Assembly: GCA_965369325.1 (NCBI GenBank)
Contig: CBDUQI010000240.1
Coordinates: 1 to 8,409 of the forward strand
Direction of reading: 5' to 3'
Source: CBDUQI01 sp965369325
GTDB lineage: Bacteria > Pseudomonadota > Gammaproteobacteria > Steroidobacterales > JBCBZW01
DNA length: 8,409 bases
This document shows, piece after piece, positions 1 to 6,124 of the stretch (the first letter of the stretch is position 1; every line of letters begins with the position of its first letter). The notes beneath the pieces are model-generated. The model made no database searches and was not told the origin of the DNA. It saw only the letters and a list, made by a program, of their open reading frames with translations. Both the position numbers and the translations under genes were made by a program.

Positions 1-195
1 GGGTGGCTCAAACGCAGATGATCGTGGTAGATCCTCGGCGCTGCGGCCTTCTTCGATTTTCGGGTAGCTAGGGCCCGGCAAGTAGGGCCTGACATCGCTC
101 ACCCGTGATGGTAGTTAGTTTAATTAAATGAATTAAAATAGTCCAATATGAAATAAATCAGCGCCTGATGAGTGAAATAGACTCATGAATATATG
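1..195. other. Non-coding left edge, partly AT-rich
   Basis: I see no supportable gene here. Roughly 110-195 is clearly more AT-rich than the rest of the window. It holds two small inverted repeats: TTTAATT at 119-125 with AATTAAA at 131-137, and ATGAGT at 168-173 with ACTCAT at 181-186. Neither has terminator or operator context. The stretch lies just upstream of the transposase remnant and is probably scar sequence from a decayed insertion, or the end of a gene outside the window. Confidence 0.4.
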
Positions 196-372
196 ATGAC
201 GACCGAATCAGCGGTGAACCGGTTGGCCAACCGCCGGATGATTAAGTCGCAGCAGATGCGTTGGTCAGCAACCGGGGCACACCAACTGCTTCAGGTGCGC
301 GCGGCGGCGCTTAGATGGGAATTTCGAACGGCTAATGAGGGCTCAGAGAAATGGTGCGCCCCGGGTAAATGA
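196..372 (+). pseudogene. Transposase C-terminal remnant (ISKra4-like)
   Basis: A 58-codon frame opens at ATG 196 and stops at TGA 370-372. Its middle reads ESAVNRLANRRM, then KSQQMRWSATGAHQLLQVR. This resembles, from memory, the C-terminal end of ISKra4-type transposases, where an ESxVN segment precedes QQMRW, GAH and LLQVR blocks. The catalytic part is absent: upstream of codon 1 the frame has stop codons and no recognisable protein. After about residue 40 the sequence no longer looks like the family. There is no clear Shine-Dalgarno before the ATG, so it is read as a dead fragment left by an old insertion, not a small gene. The family name is less certain than the fact that it is a transposase tail. 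Confidence 0.55.
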
Positions 373-538
373 AGCGGCGGCGATGACCGCGTGACCACCA
401 AATCAAGCGCAAACGCGGTGTGCGTGTGCACAAAAGAACGCTGTAGCCGCCGCCTCCCGGAATGAGGCGACGGCGGTTCACTATGTGCGTTTTGTTGTTT
501 AGATTATTCCAGGGCCGGACGGCGCGGCGTGCGCGTGG
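373..538. other. Non-coding stretch 3' of the propeller gene
   Basis: No gene is visible. A perfect 7-bp inverted repeat (ACCGCGT 386-392, ACGCGGT 413-419, 20-base loop) and the stronger hairpin at 446-474 both fit the 3' untranslated region of the minus-strand propeller gene that ends at 539. Confidence 0.35.
446..474 (-). terminator. Probable terminator of the propeller gene
   Basis: GCCG-C-CGCCTC (446-456) pairs with GAGGCG-A-CGGC (464-474): ten base pairs with one C/A mismatch and a 7-base loop. Read on the minus strand, the stem is followed after about eight bases by a T-rich run (TTCTTTTG, about 430-438). It lies 65-95 bases past the propeller stop codon, the right place for an intrinsic terminator. 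The U tract does not touch the stem, so efficiency is doubtful. Confidence 0.5.
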
Positions 539-1810
539 TCAGTTCAGGTCCCAATTGTAGGTACCCTGGATGATGTATCCGTTGCCCGAATCCAGCGGTA
601 GCATTCGGGTGACCGCGCCGGACACAGCGTCCACCTCCACATAGTTGCCGTCGGCGGCTGCGGCGGTATAGAAAAAACCTGCGTTGCTTGGATCAAATCC
701 GGTAGTGTGGCTTTGCGCCAGATTACCGCTTGGCGCCGGTGCGCCTGCCACGTTTACGGTATTGATCAGTGTATGCGTGTGCATGTCCATCAACGACATG
801 AAGTCATCGCGATGATTGGTCTGTACTGCGACACCAGAGGTGGCGTCGAAGGTGGTGTGCCCGGCGTTGGCGCCAGCGTCGATGGTGTTCACAGTCAGCA
901 TGCTCCTGCGATCAATTATGTGGACAATCCCTTCATTGGAGCCAGCGTAAATGTGAATGCCGTCCGGATGCATGCCTAGATGATGCGAGCCCATGGCGCT
1001 GACATCGGAATGCGCAAGTTCGCCATTGCCGGTTTGGTGGATTCGATTGGCGGTGACGAGTATGCGTACCACCGAGGGAGGAATTCCATCATTGGGAGCG
1101 CCTTCGGCCATGCCGTAGAAGGTGCGTTCCTGAAGATAGTTCATGGCGTTTGGTATCTTCGAGAAATGGTGGACGGAGGTGGGCGTCTGCAGGGTATGCA
1201 ATCTTCTGATCACCCACTCCCCGCTGGCACGTTGCCGCACCCGGTACAGGTGGACGGTGCGCCTTGCCCGATCAAGCAGGAGAAACTGGTCTTCGTCCAC
1301 CCAGAACGGATGCCCAGTGGCCAATGAGCCACCAAAATCACTAGGCGCCAGTTCTTCCGGGTTACCCACGGTCCCGATCACCGTATCGGTGGACACATCA
1401 ATGATGCTCATCAATGCCTTTTTCGTGCCCGAGACGGCGGCCAGGTTGGCAGCGGCGTTGTAGGTTACCGACCGCGGGTTGTGCGCCAGCGGGATGATAC
1501 CTGTGTTGGTGAAACTCACGCCGTCATAGTCGATAACATCCAGCGAAGGCGAATTGCGGGTGGTGACGTACACCTTGGTGCCCCCAACTTGATCGATCGG
1601 GTAAGGCTGGTTACCCGTTGTCGGGATTTCGTCGATCAGCTCCATGTTGCGCGGGTCGATAATAAAGACCCGATCGGAGTTATTGTCTGAGAAGTAGGCT
1701 ACGGCATCCGTAGCTTCAGCGCTCACGGATGTCATCAACACCACGGATGCCGCAGCGCCGATGCGTAAACAATGCGCGAGATCCATTTGCTCAATATCTT
1801 TCGTGTTCAT
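539..1810 (-). CDS. Exported His-rich beta-propeller protein
   Basis: A 423-residue exported protein of the YVTN/YncE-type seven-bladed beta-propeller kind; its substrate is unknown. ATG at 1810 is chosen because AGAGGA lies 10 bases upstream (1821-1826) and a signal peptide follows: hydrophobic core about 16-29, VSA cleavage near residue 31. Longer upstream starts would lie before the inferred transcription start (about 1894). Blade repeats such as VFIIDPRN (48-55), VIDYDG, SIIDVSTDTV and VHIIDRRS (296-303) run through the mature chain. Histidines recur where blades begin: H110, H167, H214/215, H276/277 with H281, H318 and H368, plus H333, H344 and H346. Inner-strand histidines in a propeller recall nitrous oxide reductase CuZ, but that enzyme's C-terminal CuA domain is absent. 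It is divergent from the lipoprotein gene, with an operator-type palindrome at 1928-1942 suited to its promoter. It could instead be a structural or binding propeller. Confidence 0.85.
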   Translation of the reverse strand: MNTKDIEQMDLAHCLRIGAAASVVLMTSVSAEATDAVAYFSDNNSDRVFIIDPRNMELIDEIPTTGNQPYPIDQVGGTKVYVTTRNSPSLDVIDYDGVSFTNTGIIPLAHNPRSVTYNAAANLAAVSGTKKALMSIIDVSTDTVIGTVGNPEELAPSDFGGSLATGHPFWVDEDQFLLLDRARRTVHLYRVRQRASGEWVIRRLHTLQTPTSVHHFSKIPNAMNYLQERTFYGMAEGAPNDGIPPSVVRILVTANRIHQTGNGELAHSDVSAMGSHHLGMHPDGIHIYAGSNEGIVHIIDRRSMLTVNTIDAGANAGHTTFDATSGVAVQTNHRDDFMSLMDMHTHTLINTVNVAGAPAPSGNLAQSHTTGFDPSNAGFFYTAAAADGNYVEVDAVSGAVTRMLPLDSGNGYIIQGTYNWDLN

Positions 1811-1900
1811 AGTTATGTGTTCCTCTCGATGTTCCCATCCCAAGTTCACTTTGGTGGCTAACGGCCACCAGCCAGGCGCGGTTGTTCGCGCAGCGGACAC

Positions 1901-1942
1901 AATCTAGTGGGCGCAGGCGGGCTCGAGTGTGACTTGGTCACA
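1901..1942 (-). promoter_or_regulatory. Operator 1 and -10 of the propeller gene
   Basis: TGTGAC-TTG-GTCACA at 1928-1942 is a perfect 6-3-6 palindrome centred on 1935. On the minus strand TAGATT (1906 down to 1901) is a -10-like hexamer whose first base is 29 bp from that centre. The centre therefore sits near -41 of a start at about 1894, leaving an 84-base leader before ATG 1810. This is class II activator geometry. No good -35 is present, as expected for an activator-dependent promoter. Confidence 0.6.
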
Positions 1943-1957
1943 TTGGCGTTGCTGCTG

Positions 1958-1999
1958 TGTGATGTTGTCACGCTTGCTTTGTTCGTTTGCGCTTACACT
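1958..1999 (+). promoter_or_regulatory. Operator 2 and -10 of the phosphatase lipoprotein gene
   Basis: TGTGA-TGTTG-TCACG at 1958-1972 keeps both GTGA/TCAC half-sites with a 5-base spacer, centred on 1965, 30 bp from operator 1. TACACT (1994-1999) begins 29 bp from the centre, the same distance as in the other two promoters, predicting transcription from about 2006 and a 91-base leader. An alternative -10, TATAAC at 2012-2017, would put the two operators near -59 and -89, close to class I positions, so that reading is also possible. Confidence 0.55.
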
Positions 2000-2096
2000 T
2001 CAACTGGCGCATATAACTCAGAAGGCGGCGGATCGGTATGGATTCGTGGTGCCGCTTGTGTGCGTCGGTAAGTTGGATAACAGGGAGACGGGCGGT

Positions 2097-2648
2097 ATGC
2101 GATATCAACTGATGCTTTGGACGGTGACGCTGCTCGTTGTCGGTTGCGCACACCCGTCAACGAGACCGAGTGATGTTACCGGCCCGCAGGTATGGGGAGG
2201 CGCTGATAATGTCACCCGATTCGAGCAAATGTACTTCTCCGAGCAGCCGGATGAACAAGCGCTGCGTGCCGCGATGGCCCACGGGGTGAGCACCGTGATT
2301 AGTTTGCGTGGTCCGCAAGAGCACGACTGGGACGAACGCGGCGTAGCCGAGCGACTCGGGCTTAACTACCTGAGTATCCCGATCAGCAAAAAGTCCGAAT
2401 CGCTGGATGTTGCCAGTATTCACGCGATCAACGCAGCAGTGGATAGGCTGGAGGCGGGTTCGGTGCTGTTGCATTGCTCTAGTGGAAATCGCGCCGCCGC
2501 GTGGTTGGCGACCTACCTGGCGGAGCAGCGCGGTCTCTCACCGACGGACGCGATCAGCATTGCGCGGGAAGCCGGACTGACGATGCCAGCGATGGAGCAG
2601 CGAGTGCACACGTACCTTAAGGGGCCGAGCACAAGCGCCTCTGACTGA
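2097..2648 (+). CDS. DUF442/BLH phosphatase-like lipoprotein
   Basis: A 183-residue lipoprotein with a small tyrosine/dual-specificity phosphatase-like fold of the DUF442 (beta-lactamase-hydrolase-like, BLH) type. ATG 2097 is chosen because GGGAG (2083-2087) precedes it by 9 bases and a lipoprotein signal follows: hydrophobic residues 5-15 and lipobox VVGC with C17. Residue +2 is Ala, compatible with outer-membrane sorting. A longer in-frame GTG start at 1929 overlaps operator 1 and lies upstream of the inferred transcription start. The active-site loop is H126-C127-S-S-G-N-R132, a Cys-X4-Arg loop typical of DUF442 rather than the classical Cys-X5-Arg. VSTVISLR (64-71) is the usual strand before the loop. 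Family members occur with sulfur-metabolism or envelope genes, but the substrate here is unknown. A periplasm-facing, lipid-anchored form is less usual than the cytoplasmic one. Confidence 0.8.
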   Translation: MRYQLMLWTVTLLVVGCAHPSTRPSDVTGPQVWGGADNVTRFEQMYFSEQPDEQALRAAMAHGVSTVISLRGPQEHDWDERGVAERLGLNYLSIPISKKSESLDVASIHAINAAVDRLEAGSVLLHCSSGNRAAAWLATYLAEQRGLSPTDAISIAREAGLTMPAMEQRVHTYLKGPSTSASD

Positions 2649-2671
2649 ACCGCATACGGACTGCTCGACAA

Positions 2672-2697
2672 CCGCCTCCTGCAACCGGAGGGGGCGG
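2672..2697. terminator. Weak hairpin between convergent genes
   Basis: In the 59-base gap between the convergent lipoprotein and regulator genes, CCTCC (2675-2679) pairs with GGAGG (2687-2691) over a 7-base loop. CCG (2672-2674) can extend the stem with CGG (2695-2697) across a three-G bulge. No T run follows on either strand, so it is at best a weak or Rho-assisted stop. Confidence 0.25.
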
Positions 2698-2707
2698 GGA
2701 CAGCGCG

Positions 2708-3367
2708 CTACTTCAGGGCGATGTTCTCCAGGCCTGTCCGGTCGATGATGGTGATCTCGCCACGCCCAGTTTCAACCCAACCGTTGGACTGAAATCGATG
2801 CAGCTCCCGGCTGATGACCTCGCGGCTTGTGCCCACCTCGATTGCCACCGCCTGCTGCGTGATGTGCACCGGCTGCGTTGGATGCTCGACGCTGAGTTCA
2901 AGCAGTGTCGAGGCAAGCCGTGTGTCTACGCGGGAGGCCGTGATTTCCTGCAGTCGCTGGATGACGCTACACAACCGCCTGGCGTATGCGGTGAATACCA
3001 GCCGGCGGAAGTCAGCCGAGGCATCAAGGCCATCGAAAAAATCGGTTTTGGACAGCATGAGCGCCGAGACTTCTGTCTCGGTCACGCCTTCGGCAGGATA
3101 GCTCTCATGGGCCAACAGACAGGAGGTGGTGAGCACGCAGGATTCGTTGGCGCGAACTCGATACAGGAGTATCTCCCGCCCGCCGCCCGCATGTGCCTGC
3201 ACCCGGACGGAGCCGTTTTGCAGGAACAGAAAATTCTCGCACGGGGAGCCGACGTCAAACACCGTCGTATCCGGGCCGAGCTGGACTTGCTGGGACCTGT
3301 CAGTCAGCGGCGCCCAGCTTTCTCCGAGCGCGTGCCCGGTATCCGCGTTGTTACCAAAAAAGCCCAC
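2708..3367 (-). CDS. Crp/Fnr-family transcription regulator
   Basis: A 219-residue cytoplasmic DNA-binding regulator. The start is GTG 3367 because AGGAG (3375-3379 on the minus strand) lies 7 bases upstream. A longer in-frame TTG at 3433 would begin inside the tRNA fragment and add a low-complexity RFRLRAPP-type leader. The N-terminal part (about 20-115) is a cupin-like effector domain with NFLFLQNGSVRV (45-56) and SCVLTTSCLLAH (76-87). A dimerisation helix follows at about 116-145, then a Crp-type winged helix (about 165-212). The recognition helix SREVISRELHRF (181-192) carries R182, E183 and R187 in the spacing of the CRP residues that read GTGA. The N-terminal Cys cluster of FNR is absent; C43, C77, C83 and C133 are the only cysteines, and the C77/C83 pair could be redox-active. 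Its likely targets are the three GTGA-N5-TCAC sites nearby. None lies close to its own start, so its autoregulation is not evident. Confidence 0.88.
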   Translation of the reverse strand: MGFFGNNADTGHALGESWAPLTDRSQQVQLGPDTTVFDVGSPCENFLFLQNGSVRVQAHAGGGREILLYRVRANESCVLTTSCLLAHESYPAEGVTETEVSALMLSKTDFFDGLDASADFRRLVFTAYARRLCSVIQRLQEITASRVDTRLASTLLELSVEHPTQPVHITQQAVAIEVGTSREVISRELHRFQSNGWVETGRGEITIIDRTGLENIALK

Positions 3368-3403
3368 AGCAACGCTCCTGTTGAAAATTGAGGTACTGGA
3401 GGG

Positions 3404-3464
3404 CGGTGCCCGCAGCCGGAACCGCACCGGCAAGGCATATTCCTCTTGCCAGGATGCTAAGCCG
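3404..3464 (-). pseudogene. Degenerate tRNA-Leu 3' fragment
   Basis: This stretch aligns with the 3' two-thirds of the intact tRNA-Leu at 7232-7320, in the same orientation. By eye, 45 of 62 columns match with one gap on each side, including exact runs GGTGCCCG, GCCGGA, CCGGCAAGG, ATATT and TAAG. The T-arm stem GCCGG/CCGGC is intact, but its loop reads TGCGGTT on the minus strand instead of the normal TTCAAGT. Similarity starts at the CCA end (here CCG), passes the variable arm and anticodon loop, and stops just past the anticodon stem. No acceptor 5' strand or D arm is present, so it cannot be a functional tRNA. It may be an old integration scar or a decayed second leucine tRNA (the loop would read UAG). 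Confidence 0.6.
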
Positions 3465-3489
3465 AATAAATTTTTAAATCAATGGGTTG

Positions 3490-3506
3490 CAGGCATGTTT
3501 TGCCTG
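3490..3506. repeat. Small perfect hairpin in the regulator/cytochrome gap
   Basis: CAGGCA (3490-3495) and TGCCTG (3501-3506) form a perfect 6-bp stem with a TGTTT loop. It lies in the divergent gap between the regulator and the cytochrome operon, probably in the leader region of the regulator. No T run follows on either strand. The rest of 3465-3564 shows only an A-rich stretch near 3519-3535 and no gene. Confidence 0.3.
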
Positions 3507-3564
3507 ATAGGCGGGCCCGAAAAAAGGAAAAACCGAGGTCCAGAGCCGGAGGGTGCCGTACGAC

Positions 3565-3606
3565 TGTGACTTTGTCACCGACTCCGGATACTGGCCAAGT
3601 TATGCT
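3565..3606 (+). promoter_or_regulatory. Operator 3 and -10 of the cytochrome operon
   Basis: TGTGAC-TTT-GTCACC at 3565-3579 contains a perfect GTGAC/GTCAC palindrome centred on 3572. TATGCT (3601-3606) begins 29 bp downstream of the centre, as at the other two operators, placing the site near -41 of a start at about 3613 with a 62-base leader to ATG 3675. No -35 hexamer is present at the normal spacing; TTGTCA inside the operator is 23 bases from this -10. This points to activation by a class II regulator. Confidence 0.6.
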
Positions 3607-3674
3607 CTGCGCCAGATGGGCGCTGAAAACATCGTCGTAAAGGCGATCCGAATGGCCAGGGGAAGGAGCATTGC

Positions 3675-5462
3675 ATGAAGACGCTCGATAAGGTTTGGCC
3701 TGTGTTGGCCACTTTCTTGTTACCGGCTGTTGCGACCGCCGCACACACAATTTCCTTCGACCAAAGTGACAACGGTGTCCTCATCCGCGAGCCTGTAGCC
3801 GCATCGCTAGGTGGGGTGTTTAGCGATGACGTTAACCAACCCAGTATTACGGTTGTGATTCCACCAGGCGCGCTGAGCGACGATGCGGTGCTGCGTGTTC
3901 GTCGGGTTCGCGACTTTGGTGAACTTGGTCCACAGCAGACAGCGGCTAGCCCTGTATACCGTGTCGTTCTGCGCGGTGCCTTGGCAGAAAAATCGATTGT
4001 AAATCGCCTTGAACTTCTCATCCCAATGCGGATTGAGATTACCGCCGATACTGCTCCAGTCCATCCGCAGATCGGAGAAATTGCAATTTTTCGAGATGAT
4101 GGTTGGAAGCGAATGATGGCGAATTTTTTCCGTGACTCGGATCAGGCTGTCGTCACTAGAACAACTAGCACGCGCAGTGCGTTTCGAGTCGCCCACCGAT
4201 CGCTGCAGGCGCGAACCGGGGCCGAAGTCGAACGAGGTCGGGATTTGTATTTTAACGAGACTTGGGGCGACGAGGTGTATTGGGGTGACGTCTTCGAGCT
4301 GCATGAAGTGCTAAATGAAGTAACACCCTTGGATGCTGTGGGTATCGGCGCGCAGGTTGAGCTAAACAAGGTGCCCCAGCCAATAGTCGATGTGTTGGTC
4401 GGTAACGATTTCGACGCAAAGCTGGCCGCGCTATCAGACCCTTCCATAACCCGAGCGCTGATTCAGGCAGAGGCAGTGGTAGGAGTAAAAGGTTTTTTCG
4501 GTGATCCTCAGGCACCGGACCGGCTTACCTCCGTGGGTCTTACCTGCGCAATTTGCCATGTCACAGTAACGAAAACGCCGATACAACTGGAGCCGGATTC
4601 GGAGCCGGTGCGACTACCTGTCGGTGAGCCGATTCTCGGCCCGCCAAACGCTACATTGGATTCTGGGCTGCTGCTCTCGCTGACACCGCTTGTTCAAGGC
4701 GGCTCGGAGGTCGGTAACCTGGAGCAATATCGCAGTTGGGGCCCGGGGATGTTTGATCCGAGGTTCTTGCCTGGGAATCCGTTCGACGACGATGTAAACA
4801 ACCCCAGCAATATTCCCCCCCACTGGAACTACCTCGACCTCGCAGAACAGGACTACGCGATTACTTGGATTGGGATTTTGCAGCTTCGGCCGGACAATGA
4901 TTCGTTGGCTAGTGGACCGGAATGCGGCATCGACTTGCCGCTTGGCTCGAACGGTGCGTGGGGCACAGAAAACGCCACTATTACCAACTTCGAGTTCGGC
5001 AACCAGCTGCCGCAGGAGTTTCTTGACCGACTCACGGTGGCGGACCAGCAAGAGCCCGGGAACGAGATCTCAGAGCGCGATCTGTTGGATATCAAGGCGT
5101 TCATGGAGAGCATCGTTAGCCCGGCTCCCGGGGACTTCGACGAGACGATGGCCGAGCGTGGATGGGAGTTGTTTCATGGCGATGCTAACTGTGCTACCTG
5201 CCACGTTAGTGCTGAGGGCACTGGGCGGCAAGGCGAGTATTTCACCCACATCGTTGCCGCGCCTCCACAGGGGCTTTTGGGCCTCGGCATTAAGGTGCCC
5301 GGGCTACGAGGCTTGATGTATACGGCGCCCTATTTCCACGACGGCAGTGCGGCTACGCTGGCTGACGTGGTGGCGCGTTACATGTCAGATGATATTCCCG
5401 AAGTGCCAGCTTTGCTTCCTGACGAGCAACTTGCAATCGTGGAGTACCTGAAGAGTCTTTGA
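3675..5462 (+). CDS. Exported diheme cytochrome c, MauG/RoxA-like peroxidase
   Basis: A 595-residue periplasmic or secreted diheme c-type cytochrome of the bacterial peroxidase superfamily that includes MauG and rubber oxygenase RoxA. ATG 3675 follows GGAAGGAG (3661-3668) by 6 bases. A signal peptide ends near residue 22. Residues about 25-175 form an extra beta-rich domain with SITVVIPPGALSDDAVLRV (58-76), a pattern seen in ZU5-like or similar envelope domains. The cytochrome part has TWGDEVYWGD (196-205), heme 1 C291-A-I-C294-H295, SWGPGMFDPRF (354-364), heme 2 C506-A-T-C509-H510, and the C-terminal PGLRG...APYFHDGSAATL block (542-562). The 215-residue heme spacing is longer than in classical CcpA peroxidases and closer to RoxA-like proteins. 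Expected chemistry is peroxide- or oxygen-dependent oxidation of a small molecule, polymer or partner protein; the substrate cannot be read. It heads an operon with two other exported proteins. Confidence 0.85.
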   Translation: MKTLDKVWPVLATFLLPAVATAAHTISFDQSDNGVLIREPVAASLGGVFSDDVNQPSITVVIPPGALSDDAVLRVRRVRDFGELGPQQTAASPVYRVVLRGALAEKSIVNRLELLIPMRIEITADTAPVHPQIGEIAIFRDDGWKRMMANFFRDSDQAVVTRTTSTRSAFRVAHRSLQARTGAEVERGRDLYFNETWGDEVYWGDVFELHEVLNEVTPLDAVGIGAQVELNKVPQPIVDVLVGNDFDAKLAALSDPSITRALIQAEAVVGVKGFFGDPQAPDRLTSVGLTCAICHVTVTKTPIQLEPDSEPVRLPVGEPILGPPNATLDSGLLLSLTPLVQGGSEVGNLEQYRSWGPGMFDPRFLPGNPFDDDVNNPSNIPPHWNYLDLAEQDYAITWIGILQLRPDNDSLASGPECGIDLPLGSNGAWGTENATITNFEFGNQLPQEFLDRLTVADQQEPGNEISERDLLDIKAFMESIVSPAPGDFDETMAERGWELFHGDANCATCHVSAEGTGRQGEYFTHIVAAPPQGLLGLGIKVPGLRGLMYTAPYFHDGSAATLADVVARYMSDDIPEVPALLPDEQLAIVEYLKSL

Positions 5463-5516
5463 GAACCTGAATGTTGCATGGCGTAATCCATAGAAATACA
5501 TACGGAGATTAGGATA

Positions 5517-6050
5517 GTGAAGAAAAATGTTGCGGCGAGTTTTCAAACAGGGGTTCTCGCTCTTTGCTTGACCTCGATCGGATCCACAGCCTACGCTGGT
5601 GACACATCAGTACTAAGGTGGCACGAAGTACGCGGTAGCGTTGAGACAGGTAACCTCGTCGGTGTCGGTAGCGGCGAAATATCTGGTGCCGGACAGCCGT
5701 TTCTCACCAGCGGTGGGTTCGCGAGTCTACGACTTGACTCGGGACGCCTCACGTTTTCTGTCACCGGACTGATGTTCGCGGGCGGGGGACCGATAGGCAC
5801 TACAGGTTCTTTCACCGACGTTGTTGGCACGCTGGTGTGCGACACTGACGGTAGCGCCGGGGGCGGCAACTCCGTCATCGTAGAAACACCGTTGGTTCCA
5901 CTCAGCTCAAGCGGTGCGGCCTTCTTCACTGGGATAGTTGCGCTTGACCCAGTCTGCTCCAGCGAGCCCGACATCGCATTCCTTATTCAGAACACCAACG
6001 GAATGTGGGTAGCGCACGGAGCCATTCGAAGAACGCTATTGGCAGAGTAA
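5517..6050 (+). CDS. Small exported protein of unknown function
   Basis: A 177-residue exported protein that I cannot assign to a named family. The start is GTG 5517, with GGAG at 5504-5507 nine bases upstream, followed directly by MKKNV and a signal peptide with AYA cleavage at about residue 27. The mature chain of about 150 residues is glycine- and valine-rich and probably all-beta. It has only two cysteines, C108 (in LVCDTDG) and C147 (in DPVCSSEPD), positioned to form a disulfide in the periplasm. Tryptophans are W35 near the mature N-terminus and W164 near the C-terminus (GMWVAHGA). It starts 54 bases after the cytochrome stop with no terminator between, so it is almost certainly cotranscribed. 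It could be a substrate, chaperone or carrier partner of the diheme protein. Confidence 0.75.
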   Translation: MKKNVAASFQTGVLALCLTSIGSTAYAGDTSVLRWHEVRGSVETGNLVGVGSGEISGAGQPFLTSGGFASLRLDSGRLTFSVTGLMFAGGGPIGTTGSFTDVVGTLVCDTDGSAGGGNSVIVETPLVPLSSSGAAFFTGIVALDPVCSSEPDIAFLIQNTNGMWVAHGAIRRTLLAE

Positions 6051-6124
6051 GTTAGCAAGGCAGGATGACCGTTCGCGCATTATCGGCTACACCTTAAAAA
6101 AGACACAGAGGAGTGTGAAGCAAA

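Noticed and set aside
220..233. Perfect 14-bp palindrome CGGTTGGCCAACCG
   Set aside because: It lies inside the transposase remnant's reading frame, encodes NRLAN-type codons, and has no promoter or gene start near it; probably chance in GC-rich coding sequence.
1811..1900. Longer propeller start at GTG 1900
   Set aside because: It would begin upstream of the inferred start of transcription, has no ribosome site, and places 30 unrelated residues before a clear signal peptide.
1929..2096. Longer lipoprotein start at GTG 1929
   Set aside because: The extension overlaps operator 1, lies upstream of the inferred transcription start, and would bury the lipoprotein signal inside the protein.
2798..3569. 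Plus-strand frames of 95-197 codons opposite the regulator
   Set aside because: They are antisense shadows of the Crp/Fnr gene: no Shine-Dalgarno and no family resemblance.
3565..3579. FNR/DNR box (TTGAT-N4-ATCAA) at the cytochrome promoter
   Set aside because: The half-sites are GTGAC/GTCAC, not TTGAT/ATCAA, and the regulator lacks the FNR iron-sulfur cysteines, so an oxygen-sensing FNR reading is not supported.
4614..5316. Frames of 86-148 codons overlapping the cytochrome gene
   Set aside because: They overlap the CXXCH-bearing frame on either strand and have Arg- or Ser-rich composition typical of shadow frames.
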